Shown: positions 33,472 through 41,859, counted from the first letter of the stretch. The stretch is DNA of 64,000 bases from Bifidobacterium breve (GCA_945878725.1 CAMCTY010000005.1:1-64000), one strand, 5' to 3'. The notes: generated from the letters alone by a model not told the origin. Program-made: numbers and translations.

Positions 33472-33741
33472 GTCGCGGGCTTCCCCTCTCCGATGAATGG
33501 CTGACAGCGGAGATGCGTCGGCCTGACGAGGTGCGTTGCGCACGACGTATGACCGCGACACGAATCCGCCGCCGATTTTACCGGTTTGGATTCAATGACT
33601 GATCGCACGTTGTGGCAGCCACGCGGCCTGCATCACAAGGAGTTCATCCTACCAGCGAAAATGTGAATTTCGGGGATTGTTGGTGGGTGATTTGGCGCAA
33701 TTTGAACGATGGTCGAACGATGGTCGTAGGACCCGGTTGGA
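33472..33741. other. Non-coding region upstream of gyrB
   Basis: About 270 bp between the gyrB start and the dciA stop, without a convincing ORF. It holds an AT-richer stretch near 33570-33600 and a perfect 11 bp tandem duplication (GAACGATGGTC at 33704-33714 and 33715-33725). The gyrB promoter is expected here on the minus strand; I could not identify hexamers with confidence. Confidence 0.5.
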
Positions 33742-34092
33742 TCAACCGTTCAGGTTGTTGCGAGCTCGTTCCGGACGCACGCGAACTTCGATGACGGTGA
33801 CGGTGTCCGCGCCTAACTCAGCCTGTAAACGCTCAAGAAGTGTCGCTTCGAGAAAACGCAATTGCGTGGCCCATGCAGGGTCGGAAACTGCGACGACCAA
33901 GGTTCCGTCCCGCAGCGCGACCGGTCGACAGTTCGCGCTTACGTTCTCGCCGACCAACTCCGGCCACCGGCGAAACAGGCCCGAGGTGACCGATGCCGAT
34001 GGTGCACCGAGATGCCGCACAAGGCGATCGAGGCTCTCGTTCATCCGGGCCGGTTCGACGGATTTGTCTCCCGGTAAGGGCTCCCAAGGCAT
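33742..34092 (-). CDS. dciA: DciA-type (DUF721) replicative helicase loader/operator
   Basis: A 116-residue basic protein. The DUF721 domain starts ARMNESLDRLVRHLGAPSAS, continues with LFRRWPELVGENVSANCRPV and ends LRFLEATLLERLQAELG and VTVIEVRVRPE. DciA proteins load or assist DnaB where no DnaC/DnaI exists, consistent with no such loader in this window. ATG at 34092 (MPWEPLPGDKS) is chosen; ATG 34122 is possible. It occupies the position between recF and gyrB held by its homologue in mycobacteria. Confidence 0.88.
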   Translation of the reverse strand: MPWEPLPGDKSVEPARMNESLDRLVRHLGAPSASVTSGLFRRWPELVGENVSANCRPVALRDGTLVVAVSDPAWATQLRFLEATLLERLQAELGADTVTVIEVRVRPERARNNLNG

Positions 34093-34149
34093 GGGTCCGA
34101 GTGTACGGAGGCCGGGTGACATCGGTGGCTCTGGTGCCAGGTCTGACCC

Positions 34150-35229
34150 CTAGACGGCCTGAATCGCTCCGTGCTCGACCCGCAGGACCAGTTCCGGGGA
34201 TGCACCCGGCGGAAGGCCGGCCGCACTCGACAGAATCGTTTGACCGGGGGGGAGGTGTTCGAGCAAGGCAACACTGCGATCCGGGTCGAGTTCGGAGAAC
34301 ACATCGTCGAGGAGCAGGATCGGTGCCGATCCTGTGGCCTCTGTGACGACGCGATGGGCCGAAAGGCGTAGGGCTAGGGAAACGGACCGCTGTTCGCCCT
34401 GAGAGGCGTGTGTGCGGGCTGGGAGCCCATTGAGGGTCAACCTGAGATCGTCCCGGTGGGGTCCAACGAGGGAGACCCCCCTGCGAATCTCGTCTCGGCG
34501 GGCTTCGAGGAGTGCCTCGGCCAATCCGAACTTGCGCCACGGGGCGTCGTACGAGGCGTCCACCGTCGCCGGTGCTCCGGCTACCTGGTTGTAGGCCTCA
34601 GTGAGAGCCGGCGACAGTTCGGCGATCAGATTGCTGCGCGCCGCGGCCAGCGCCTCCCCGGCTTCAACCAGTTTGGAATCCCAGACGGCGAGTGTGGTTT
34701 CGATCTCGGTCGTCACTCGCCCGCCGGCCTGGCGTAGGAGCGCGTTGCGTTGTTTAAGTACCCGTTCCAAATCTGTTCGTAACGCGTCGAACGCCGGGCG
34801 CCGCGACACGAGCGTGTCGTCAAGATAGCGACGTCGCTCCGCGGGCCCGCCTTTAACCAACTCAAGATCGTCAGGTGCAAACACCGAGACACGCAGCGCG
34901 CCCAGGAGATCGCGCGAACGCGTGAGGCGTTGTTTGTTGACCTGAACTCGTCCGCGTCCGGTTGTGGTGATCTCCGCTTCGATCAGGAGACTGCGACCCT
35001 CGCGTTCACCTTCGGCTCTGACAATCGCCATCGACGCGCCGTCACGGACTAGCGCGTCATTCGGTGCGCCACGAAACGACGAAAGTGTCGCGAGATATCC
35101 GACGGCCTCCATCACGTTGGTCTTCCCTTGCCCGTTCGCTCCGAGTAGAGCGGTTAATCCGGGAGCAAAGGTCAGTTCAGCGGATGGGTAGGACCTGAAG
35201 TCTGTAAGCCAAAGTTGACGCAGTTGCAC
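34150..35229 (-). CDS. recF: DNA replication/repair protein RecF
   Basis: A 359-residue SMC-like ATPase with Walker A LLGANGQGKTNVMEAVGYLA, N-terminal LWLTDFRSYPSAELTFAPGL, signature region THASQGEQRSVSLALRLSAH and Walker B ILLLDDVFSELDPDR. RecF binds gapped DNA and helps load RecA through RecO-RecR. The start is a GTG, 9 bp after the dnaN stop. The length is normal. Confidence 0.97.
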   Translation of the reverse strand: MQLRQLWLTDFRSYPSAELTFAPGLTALLGANGQGKTNVMEAVGYLATLSSFRGAPNDALVRDGASMAIVRAEGEREGRSLLIEAEITTTGRGRVQVNKQRLTRSRDLLGALRVSVFAPDDLELVKGGPAERRRYLDDTLVSRRPAFDALRTDLERVLKQRNALLRQAGGRVTTEIETTLAVWDSKLVEAGEALAAARSNLIAELSPALTEAYNQVAGAPATVDASYDAPWRKFGLAEALLEARRDEIRRGVSLVGPHRDDLRLTLNGLPARTHASQGEQRSVSLALRLSAHRVVTEATGSAPILLLDDVFSELDPDRSVALLEHLPPGQTILSSAAGLPPGASPELVLRVEHGAIQAV

Positions 35230-35238
35230 GAGCGGGAA

Positions 35239-36330
35239 TCACACCCGGATCGGCATAAGCAGATACAGGAAGTCAGGCGTTTCACTGCTGCGGAGCAACG
35301 CTGGTTTCAGTGCGTCGATGGTTTCAAGCGTGATTTCGTCGCCAGGAGTGACTTCGATACCAGCCATTAGAAACTCTGGGTTGAATGCGACAGTGAGTTC
35401 ATCACCTTCGTGACGACCGTCGATTTCTTCGGTCGCCGTTCCGATATCGGGACTCATCGCGACAAGATCAACCGCGTCGGCTTTGAGAACCAAACGCACC
35501 GGTGTTGATTCCTTCGCGAGCAAACGAACTCGTTTAAGCGCATCGAGAAGTTGTTCCCTACCAACGACGAGTCGGTTCGGATGCGCACTCGGGATAAGCC
35601 CGCGGTAATTCGGGAAGTCACCGTCGATGAGTTGGCTTGTCAGTCGCACATCGCCAACTTCGAACGCGACATCGCGCTCACCGAGGCGAAGCGTCACAGT
35701 TTCGGCCGCTCCGAGAAGACGCGAAAGTTCCTTGAGTGCGGTTGAGGGAACGAGAACTTGTTGACCTTCGGCCAGAACGGAGATCCCTGGAAGGTCGCGA
35801 ACGGCGAGGCGGTACGAGTCGGTAGCAACGAGACGAAGGCCGTCACCTTCGGCAGCCATGAGGACGCCAGTGAGGATCTGCCGGGACTCGTCGTTGCTTG
35901 CGGCTGAAACAACTTGCCGAAGGGCTTCGGCGAACTCTGCGGCATTGAGGCTCACTGAACTGTTCGCTGGTTCGGGCAACTGCGGATACTCGTGCGCGGG
36001 AATTGTTCGCACGGCGAACTTTGATCGACCGGATCCGATGCGAGCCTCATCGTCGTCGATCTCAAACGTCACGGCACCAGGCGGAAGGGCGCGAACGATG
36101 TCAGCAAGGAGCTTGGCTGGAACAACGGCAACGCCATCGCGTTCACCACTAACGGCGGTCCGCACAGAAATCGTGAGCGATAGATCGCTACCGGTTACCT
36201 GAAGTTGATCGCCGGTCAGTTCGAGGCGAAGGCCGTTCAACGAAGGTCGAGAGCTTCCGCGGTTGGTCACCCCTCGAGAGGCGTTTGAAAGGGCTTCGAC
36301 CAATGGATCACGTTCGCAACGGAACTTCAC
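35239..36330 (-). CDS. dnaN: DNA polymerase III sliding clamp (beta subunit)
   Basis: A 363-residue clamp made of three related domains. It begins MKFRCERDPLVEALSNASRG and ends ETPDFLYLLMPIRV, the standard C-terminus. Domain 2 starts at about residue 125 and domain 3 at about 245. The start is GTG at 36330, directly next to the AT-rich part of the origin. It heads the recF-dciA-gyrB-gyrA series on this strand. Confidence 0.97.
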   Translation of the reverse strand: MKFRCERDPLVEALSNASRGVTNRGSSRPSLNGLRLELTGDQLQVTGSDLSLTISVRTAVSGERDGVAVVPAKLLADIVRALPPGAVTFEIDDDEARIGSGRSKFAVRTIPAHEYPQLPEPANSSVSLNAAEFAEALRQVVSAASNDESRQILTGVLMAAEGDGLRLVATDSYRLAVRDLPGISVLAEGQQVLVPSTALKELSRLLGAAETVTLRLGERDVAFEVGDVRLTSQLIDGDFPNYRGLIPSAHPNRLVVGREQLLDALKRVRLLAKESTPVRLVLKADAVDLVAMSPDIGTATEEIDGRHEGDELTVAFNPEFLMAGIEVTPGDEITLETIDALKPALLRSSETPDFLYLLMPIRV

Positions 36331-36339
36331 GCTGGCTCG

Positions 36340-36580
36340 CTTTCTGTTTCTATAAAAAGAACGTAGTTCTGGTAGTAGTGGTAGTAGGTGCTGTGGATTG
36401 TGGATATCTAGGTATTTCCCCAGCGTAAACCGAGTTTTGTTGTCCTCGCGTTATCCACAGATATTCACAGGTTGACATGAGCTCCTCAACGACCGGTGGA
36501 TGACCTGCGCGCTGACCCCATGTCGTCCACCGCTTCGCGCGCCCTCGTCCACGGGGTTGTCCACCGCGCGGGTGTTCGCA
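36340..36580. other. Chromosomal replication origin oriC
   Basis: The dnaN-dnaA intergenic region (36331-36614). Reading the minus strand from right to left: an exact DnaA box TTATCCACA at 36451-36459 with an 8/9 match ATATTCACA at 36461-36469; two further boxes, TGTGGATAT at 36399-36407 and TGTGGATTG at 36392-36400; a DnaA-trio-like array at 36364-36389 (on the minus strand CTACTACCACTACTACC and on); then an AT-rich segment at 36345-36362 next to dnaN. More GC-rich boxes of the TTGTCCACC type lie at 36557-36565 and in part at 36514 and 36545. Box cluster, trio and AT-rich tract in this order are what the bacterial unwinding system needs. Confidence 0.88.
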
Positions 36581-36614
36581 AGCGAGCACTGTGATCGAAC
36601 GGACGCGCGCTGGT

Positions 36615-38009
36615 TCAACCATTACGAATCCGTTGGGTGAGCTCGGTGACCTGATCGTAAATCTGACGGCGTTCCTTCATGAGGCCACCGATCTTCTCGA
36701 CGGCGTGAATGACGGTCGTGTGATCGCGGCCGCCAAATTCACGGGCGATGGCTGGGTAGCTCAAATCGGTGAGCTCGCGCATGACGTACATGCCGACCTG
36801 GCGGGCGGTGACGAGCGGGCGGCGACGACTTTGTCCCCGGATCTCATCGACAGGAAAAGCGAACATCTCCGACGTCTGATCGAGGATCAGTTGGGGCGTG
36901 ATGGGTCGAGGCTGCGTGTCAGAAAGGATGTCGGAGAGGACGTGCTCGGCGAGTTCGACCGAGAGGGCTTGTCCGGTGAGGCTGGCGAACGCACAGACCC
37001 GGATCAATGCACCCTCAAGTTCGCGGATGTTGTTGGTGATGTGGGTCGCGATGAACTCGAGCACTTCATAGGACGGGGCAATCGGCTCTCGCTCGGACTT
37101 CTTGCGGAGAATGGCGAGACGGGTTTCAAGTTCGGGAGGGTTGATCTCCGTTGTGAGGCCCATCTTGAATCGGCTGCGGAGCCGGTCTTCGAGTGTCGAG
37201 ATGGCATCGGGGGGCCTGTCGGAGGAAAGAACGATCTGGGCGTTGCCCTGGTAGAGCGATTCGAAGGTATGGAATAACTCCTCCTGGAGGCCTTCCTTAC
37301 CTTCAATGAATTGGATGTCGTCGAGGAGAAGGACGTCGATCTCTCGATACCGCTTCTTGAACTCCGCAAGGGTGGATTGGCGGATGGCGTCGACGTACTG
37401 GTTCAGGAATTGCTCAGTGGAGACGTATCGGACCTGGAAGGTCGGATAGTTCTCTCGGACGTAGTTGGAGATGGCCTGAAGGAGATGGGTCTTACCCAGA
37501 CCGGCATCGCCATAAATGAAGAGAGGGTTGTAGGACTTCGCCGGTGTTTCCGCGACGCTGAGGGCGGCAGCATGGGCGAAACGGTTCGAGGTGCCAGTGA
37601 CGAAAGCGTCGAAGGTGTACCGGGGGTTGACCGGAAGACCGAGCGCCGGTTGTTCCACCGCAGGAGTAGTGGTCGTGGCTGAGGCCGAATGGCGGCCGGA
37701 TCCGCTGGCGAGATCGTCCGGTTCGGAGGACTCGTGGGCTCCGGATGGGGCTTCGGCGGTCTGAACATCGATGCGCAGCGAGATGCCTGTGGAACCAATA
37801 TCAGTCAATGCACTGGTCACGAGGGTGAGATAGCGACCCTCAATACGCTCCTTGACCACGGAGCTGGGAACGGCCACGTGGAGATGGGTCTCGTCGAGGC
37901 GCAGCGGGGTGACGTCGCAGAACGTGGTGAGCCAGACGGCCTCAGAAACCTGCTCGCGAAGAGACGCCGCACATGTTGTCCACAGCTGATCGGCGCTCTC
38001 TAACTGCAC
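36615..38009 (-). CDS. dnaA: Chromosomal replication initiator DnaA
   Basis: A 464-residue AAA+ initiator. Domain I begins MQLESADQLWTTCAASLREQ; domain II is a Ser/Thr/Pro linker (about residues 90-125); domain III has Walker A FIYGDAGLGKTHLLQ, Walker B VLLLDDIQFIEGKEG and sensor motifs; domain IV has the DNA-binding SYPAIAREFGGRDHTTVIHA. I chose GTG at 38009, which has GGGGGA four bases upstream and gives a normal N-terminus; an ATG at 38066 or 38189 would put DnaA boxes inside the coding region. A DnaA box TTGTCCACA also lies within the gene at 37976-37984. Confidence 0.96.
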   Translation of the reverse strand: MQLESADQLWTTCAASLREQVSEAVWLTTFCDVTPLRLDETHLHVAVPSSVVKERIEGRYLTLVTSALTDIGSTGISLRIDVQTAEAPSGAHESSEPDDLASGSGRHSASATTTTPAVEQPALGLPVNPRYTFDAFVTGTSNRFAHAAALSVAETPAKSYNPLFIYGDAGLGKTHLLQAISNYVRENYPTFQVRYVSTEQFLNQYVDAIRQSTLAEFKKRYREIDVLLLDDIQFIEGKEGLQEELFHTFESLYQGNAQIVLSSDRPPDAISTLEDRLRSRFKMGLTTEINPPELETRLAILRKKSEREPIAPSYEVLEFIATHITNNIRELEGALIRVCAFASLTGQALSVELAEHVLSDILSDTQPRPITPQLILDQTSEMFAFPVDEIRGQSRRRPLVTARQVGMYVMRELTDLSYPAIAREFGGRDHTTVIHAVEKIGGLMKERRQIYDQVTELTQRIRNG

Positions 38010-38338
38010 AAAGTCCCCCGTTGAAGGGTTTAGGTCCACAAGTCCGTCCACAAGTGTGGAAAACATCGTTACATTTCGCAACCCGGAGAACCCGGGTGAT
38101 TTTCCGACTGGGCTGAACCGGTCGAACCCGCGAAATCCGGAGTTTGGAGACGGGTTTGGGACCGTAGCACGGGGGTGATGTTGCCGCATCCCCGACGCGC
38201 CCTCTAGCGTGTCGCTCTCACCGGTGTTGGGCTCCCCGCTTCATTGCGGAACGAGGAGTCCGTCCGTTCACCGGTATTCCTGTCGAAAAGCATCGATTTG
38301 AAGGCCGAAACGAGGCCTGATGATCGAGGAGGCATCCC
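38010..38338. promoter_or_regulatory. Divergent dnaA/rpmH regulatory region with DnaA boxes
   Basis: This 329 bp gap separates dnaA (minus) and rpmH (plus). DnaA-box-like sequences lie close to the dnaA start: GTCCACAA at 38034-38041 and 38046-38053, and TGTGGAAAA at 38055-38063, suggesting autoregulation. Further towards rpmH are two direct repeats of TCACCGGT(G/A)TT at 38218-38228 and 38268-38278. The rpmH ribosome-binding site GAGGAGG lies at 38326-38332. Confidence 0.6.
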
Positions 38339-38473
38339 GTGAAGCGCACATTCCAACCCAATAACCGACGTCGAGCCAAGAAGCACGGTTTCCGTGCCCG
38401 GATGGCCACCCGAGCCGGCCGCAACATCCTTCGAGCCCGTCGGCTCAAGGGCCGCGCTCGAATCTCGGCCTGA
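38339..38473 (+). CDS. rpmH: Ribosomal protein bL34
   Basis: A 44-residue, very basic protein read from GTG at 38339: [20 protein letters not shown], then [20 protein letters not shown] and ISA. These are the invariant bL34 blocks. GAGGAGG lies 6 bases upstream. It is too short for default ORF lists. Its stop overlaps the probable CTG start of rnpA. Confidence 0.97.
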   Translation: MKRTFQPNNRRRAKKHGFRARMATRAGRNILRARRLKGRARISA

Positions 38474-38823
38474 TCTGGCGAATTCGTGACCGCCGCTCGT
38501 TCGCAGAGCTACGCCGTCACGGTCTTCGGGCCCGTCACGGGTGTGTGTCGGTGACATTTGCGGCCTCGCTCGATGCGCCGGTCGGTGAACCGCCGCGCCT
38601 CGCTTTCGCCATACCCCGCAAGGTCGGATCGGCGGTTGTCCGCAACACCATCCGCCGTCGTGTTCGGGGCCATCTGATTGAACGTCAGCGCAGCGAGGGG
38701 TTTTCCCTGGCGCCTGGCGCCTACCTGCTGGCCTTCCGCCCCGATGCCGCTGACGAGTCACGCGAAAGCCTTCTGGCCTCAGTCGATCGTTGTCTTGACC
38801 GGGTTTCAGGGAGCGGTCGATGA
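38470..38823 (+). CDS. rnpA: Ribonuclease P protein component
   Basis: The conserved protein reads [20 protein letters not shown], then [34 protein letters not shown] and RVRGHL, the RnpA fold with the RNR-type motif. The N-terminal segment up to residue 25 is upstream of the first conventional start (GTG 38545), which would delete it. The only position for a start that overlaps the rpmH stop is CTG at 38470 (CTGA), giving 117 residues, a normal length, and an N-terminus M-I-W-R-I-R-D-R. I therefore infer non-canonical CTG initiation. RnpA helps the RNase P RNA mature tRNA 5' ends. Confidence 0.9.
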   Translation: MIWRIRDRRSFAELRRHGLRARHGCVSVTFAASLDAPVGEPPRLAFAIPRKVGSAVVRNTIRRRVRGHLIERQRSEGFSLAPGAYLLAFRPDAADESRESLLASVDRCLDRVSGSGR

Positions 38824-39080
38824 CCGCCACCTGCGCCCACGAACACCACCTTTCGGTGCCGGCCCGTGTTCTGGGGAAGGCAATCCGGGGCTATCAGTCG
38901 TTGTTTGCCGGCAAGGTGTCTCCGTGCCGCTACGTTCCAAGTTGTTCGTCGTACGCCCTCGAAGCCCTCGAGGGTCATGGATTTGTTCGAGGTTCCTGGT
39001 TGTCGGTTCGACGACTTGGCCGTTGCCATCCTTGGGGTGGACACGGCTTGGACCCTGTTCCTGAGCGGAAGGCCGCGTAG
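38820..39080 (+). CDS. yidD: Membrane protein insertion efficiency factor YidD
   Basis: An 86-residue protein with the YidD core [20 protein letters not shown] and [18 protein letters not shown], then [18 protein letters not shown]. The three Cys and the amphipathic N-terminal helix are typical. It starts at an ATG overlapping the rnpA stop (ATGA) and ends 2 bp before yidC, so rnpA-yidD-yidC is one translational string. YidD acts at the cytosolic membrane face to aid YidC-dependent insertion. Confidence 0.95.
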   Translation: MTATCAHEHHLSVPARVLGKAIRGYQSLFAGKVSPCRYVPSCSSYALEALEGHGFVRGSWLSVRRLGRCHPWGGHGLDPVPERKAA

Positions 39081-39082
39081 TC

Positions 39083-40225
39083 ATGGAAGCGTTTTTCAAG
39101 GCGTTTGCGTCGATATTGGCGCTTTTCTACGACATCTCCGGCAACTACGCCGTAGCCATCATCATGCTCACGCTGGTCGTGATGCTTATCGTCACGCCCC
39201 TGACCCTCAAGGGCACCCGCTCGATGATGGTGATGCAGCAACTCCAACCGGAGATGCGCAAGATCCAGACCCGGTACAAGGACGATCGCCAAAAACTCAA
39301 CGAGGAACTTCTCAAGTTCTACAAAGAGAACAAGATCAACCCAATGGGCGGATGTCTGCCCCTTTTGGTCCAGATGCCCGTGTTCCTTGTGCTCTATCAG
39401 GTGCTTCAAGGCCTGACTCGCCGGGCCAACAGCCTCGGCGGCGACGTGGGTTGGGCAAGCGGCCAGTTCAACTTAGGCACGCTCACGACGGCCCCCACAT
39501 TCGAACGTGTGTTCGATCCCAAGTGGATCCAACCCTCAACCAAGATGTACCAAGACCTTTCGACCTCGTATCAGATGAAAGCCTTCGGGTTGGATCTGTC
39601 CGAGAGTGCCAGTCAGGCCATGAAAGAGGGAATTGGGCACGCCCTGCCGTTCTTTGCGCTCATCGCAATCGTTGCCGTCACTGGATTCGTCCAGCAACGT
39701 CAGATGCAGGGTCGCAACCCGAACGCCCAGGTCAACGCTCAGCAGCAGATGATCATGAAGGTCATGCCGTTCTTCCTGCCGGTGATCTCGTTTGGTCTTC
39801 CGTCAGGCCTCGTTCTGTACTTCGCGGTATCCAACCTTTACCGCATTGGTCAGCAGGCGTTCATCTCGCGGAGCATCTATGGCGTGACCGGCCCGGACGG
39901 AACCAGTTCTTGGAAGCACCTGTTTGGGTTCGGACTCGCACCGAAGGCTTCAGCCAAATCGAAATCGTCCAAAGCGATTCCGGCAAAATCTCGGCCCGCC
40001 CCTAAGGGTGCGGCAAAGAGCAAGGCAACCGCCAGTGCGGGCGCCGTCAAGGGTGGCCGCACGGCGCCCGCCAAAACTAGTTCTCGAGGGAACAAGGGCT
40101 CGAAGGCACCGGCGTCACCGTCGACGCCTCCTCGACCGGCGCAGCCAGCCAAGCCCGTATCAGGAAGCGGAGCGACTGACGCTCCCCCGCCGATGCAACC
40201 TCGGGCGCGTAAAAAGAAGGGTTAG
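39083..40225 (+). CDS. yidC: Membrane protein insertase YidC/Oxa1
   Basis: A 380-residue insertase. After a short N-terminal helix (residues 1-35), it has VAIIMLTLVVMLIVTPLTLK, the cytosolic coiled hairpin with QLQPEMRKIQTRYKDDRQKL and KENKINPMGGCLPLLVQMPV, then helices around 195-215 and 230-260 (MKVMPFFLPVISFGLPSGLV). The last 100 residues are a Lys/Ala/Ser/Pro-rich basic tail ending in RARKKKG, likely to contact ribosomes. The YidC hydrophilic groove Arg is in the first core helix (GTRSMM). Part of the conserved rpmH-rnpA-yidD-yidC-jag cluster. Confidence 0.96.
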   Translation: MEAFFKAFASILALFYDISGNYAVAIIMLTLVVMLIVTPLTLKGTRSMMVMQQLQPEMRKIQTRYKDDRQKLNEELLKFYKENKINPMGGCLPLLVQMPVFLVLYQVLQGLTRRANSLGGDVGWASGQFNLGTLTTAPTFERVFDPKWIQPSTKMYQDLSTSYQMKAFGLDLSESASQAMKEGIGHALPFFALIAIVAVTGFVQQRQMQGRNPNAQVNAQQQMIMKVMPFFLPVISFGLPSGLVLYFAVSNLYRIGQQAFISRSIYGVTGPDGTSSWKHLFGFGLAPKASAKSKSSKAIPAKSRPAPKGAAKSKATASAGAVKGGRTAPAKTSSRGNKGSKAPASPSTPPRPAQPAKPVSGSGATDAPPPMQPRARKKKG

Positions 40226-40229
40226 CCCC

Positions 40230-41132
40230 GTGGAGTGGGTAGAAATCACCAGCAAGACCGTCGAAGAAGCCAAAGAGGCTGCTCTCGACCAGTTGGGCGT
40301 CGATACCGATGACGCCGAATTTGAAATCCTCGAGGAGCCGTCACGCGGCTTGTTCGGAAAGACACGCGGCCAGGCTCGGGTTCGAGCCCGGATTCGTCCG
40401 ACTCGGCCCCGTCCGAAAGTGGAACGACGTGATCGCCGCAAGCGCACCGGAACGAAAGAGGGCGGCAAGGGCCGTAGTGGCTCCGCGTCATCATCTCCGA
40501 CCGACGAATCGGACGATTCGGGCGCCGATGTATCCACCAAGCCAGCACCGGCCAAGAAGCAGGGCGAGCGCAAGCGGGCCGCCGCTCCCAAGGCCAAGAA
40601 TGCCGAAACCGGCACCAACGAGAAGAAGTCCGATACCCAGGGAGCAGAACCAATGACTGATACCGATGTCGACATCGTCGCCCACACGGCGATCGTGTCC
40701 GAATTCCTCACCGGCCTTGTCGAAGCATTCGGCGTATCCGGCCAGGTTGAGTCCGAATCGATCGACGAGGACACGGTCGAAATCCGTATCGATGGTCAGG
40801 ACCTCGGCATTCTTGTCGGACCGAAGGGAAACACCCTCGCCGCAATTCAGGAACTGTCCCGAACGGTCGTGCACCGCAAGGTTCCGGGTCAGGCCGCCGG
40901 TCGTATCCGTCTCGACGTCGCCGGCTATCGCCAGCGTCGCCGTGAGGCCCTTGAGCGGTTCACGCAAAATGTGGCCGAAGACGTTCGTAGCGCAGGCGTA
41001 CAGAAGGCTCTTGAGCCGATGAATGCTGCCGATCGCAAGGTCGTCCACGACACGGTGAACGAAATGGATGGCGTCTCCACGCTGTCCGAGGGCGACGAGC
41101 CCCGCCGACGAGTTGTGATCATTCCGGCCTGA
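40230..41132 (+). CDS. jag: KhpB/Jag RNA-binding protein (Jag-N, KH, R3H)
   Basis: A 300-residue protein starting at GTG 40230 (MEWVEITSKTVEEAKEAALD), the Jag-N domain, with EEPSRGLFGKTRGQARVRAR. Residues about 65-145 are a Lys/Arg/Ser/Glu-rich low-complexity linker. A KH domain (VEIRIDGQDLGILVGPKGNT) and an R3H domain (LDVAGYRQRRREALERFTQN, AADRKVVHDTV) complete it. KhpB binds sRNAs and mRNAs with KhpA and affects cell elongation. It starts 4 bp after yidC. The frame stays open far upstream inside yidC, but that part is a shadow. Confidence 0.95.
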   Translation: MEWVEITSKTVEEAKEAALDQLGVDTDDAEFEILEEPSRGLFGKTRGQARVRARIRPTRPRPKVERRDRRKRTGTKEGGKGRSGSASSSPTDESDDSGADVSTKPAPAKKQGERKRAAAPKAKNAETGTNEKKSDTQGAEPMTDTDVDIVAHTAIVSEFLTGLVEAFGVSGQVESESIDEDTVEIRIDGQDLGILVGPKGNTLAAIQELSRTVVHRKVPGQAAGRIRLDVAGYRQRRREALERFTQNVAEDVRSAGVQKALEPMNAADRKVVHDTVNEMDGVSTLSEGDEPRRRVVIIPA

Positions 41133-41157
41133 TCTGGCCGGTTCTTGTGTAGGTTCA

Positions 41158-41183
41158 ATGGCCCCGCTACTAAGCGGGGCCAT
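41158..41183 (+). terminator. Rho-independent terminator after jag
   Basis: ATGGCCCCGCT at 41158-41168 and AGCGGGGCCAT at 41173-41183 form an 11 bp GC-rich stem with loop ACTA, followed by TGTTGTTT. It lies 25 bp after the jag stop and before rsmG. Confidence 0.85.
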
Positions 41184-41217
41184 TGTTGTTTCCGGGCTCA
41201 CTCGGAGGGAGGCGTTC

Positions 41218-41829
41218 ATGGATTCGTCGACAGGTTTACAAATGGCCCTGAACCGGGCTCGCCGCCTCGGAGTACTCGGTCCTGGTCCCATCGAGGATCA
41301 CATTTCGCACGCCGCCGGCTTCCTTGCGGCGCTCGAAGCAGTGCCCGTGGGTTCTGTCATTGTCGATCTTGGGTCCGGGGGCGGAATACCTGGTCTTGTG
41401 ATCGCCGACGCCCGGCCGGATCTCCGCGTTGTTCTTCTCGACGCCCTTGAGCGTCGGGTTGCACTCCTCGAGGAAGCCGTCCAGGCGTTGGGCTGGGATG
41501 ACCGGGTCATCGTCCTGCACGCTCGCGCCGAGAACGTGGGTCGTGATCCGGCCTGGCGGGGCACGGTCGACGCGGTTACGGCCAGGCTGTTTGGCCCGCC
41601 GGCGACCGTCGCTGAATGCGCGGCACCCTTGCTGCGTGTCGGCGGTGTTCTCATCGTGAGCGAACCCCCCGAGCAAACCGATCGCTGGCCTATTGAGGGC
41701 TTGGCGGAGTTTGGCCTTGAACCGGCCGATCAGTCCCCCGCCGGCATGCAGGTGCTGCGACAAAGTGAGCTGTGCCCGGAGAAGTATCCGAGGCGAGTGG
41801 GAATTCCGGCCAAACGCCCTCACTTCTGA
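41218..41829 (+). CDS. rsmG: 16S rRNA (guanine-527-N7)-methyltransferase RsmG
   Basis: A 203-residue SAM methyltransferase with VIVDLGSGGGIPGLVIADA, VVLLDALERRVALLEEAVQA, HARAENVGRD and DAVTARLFGPPATVAECAAP. The usual R-F motif of RsmG is represented by TARLFGPP. The ATG at 41218 has CGGAGGGA at 41203-41210; an in-frame ATG at 41158 lies in the terminator stem and is rejected. It shows the normal position between jag and parA. Loss of this enzyme gives low-level streptomycin resistance in other species. Confidence 0.93.
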   Translation: MDSSTGLQMALNRARRLGVLGPGPIEDHISHAAGFLAALEAVPVGSVIVDLGSGGGIPGLVIADARPDLRVVLLDALERRVALLEEAVQALGWDDRVIVLHARAENVGRDPAWRGTVDAVTARLFGPPATVAECAAPLLRVGGVLIVSEPPEQTDRWPIEGLAEFGLEPADQSPAGMQVLRQSELCPEKYPRRVGIPAKRPHF

Positions 41830-41859
41830 TCGATTTCCGGTGGCGGATTCGAACCCGGA

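Noticed and set aside
38545-38823. rnpA as a truncated gene or pseudogene starting at GTG 38545
   Set aside because: Conserved RnpA sequence continues upstream in frame without a stop up to the rpmH stop, so the gene is whole and only its start codon is unusual.
39924-41132. An N-terminally extended Jag
   Set aside because: The extension is an out-of-frame reading of the yidC tail; GTG 40230 begins the Jag-N domain exactly.
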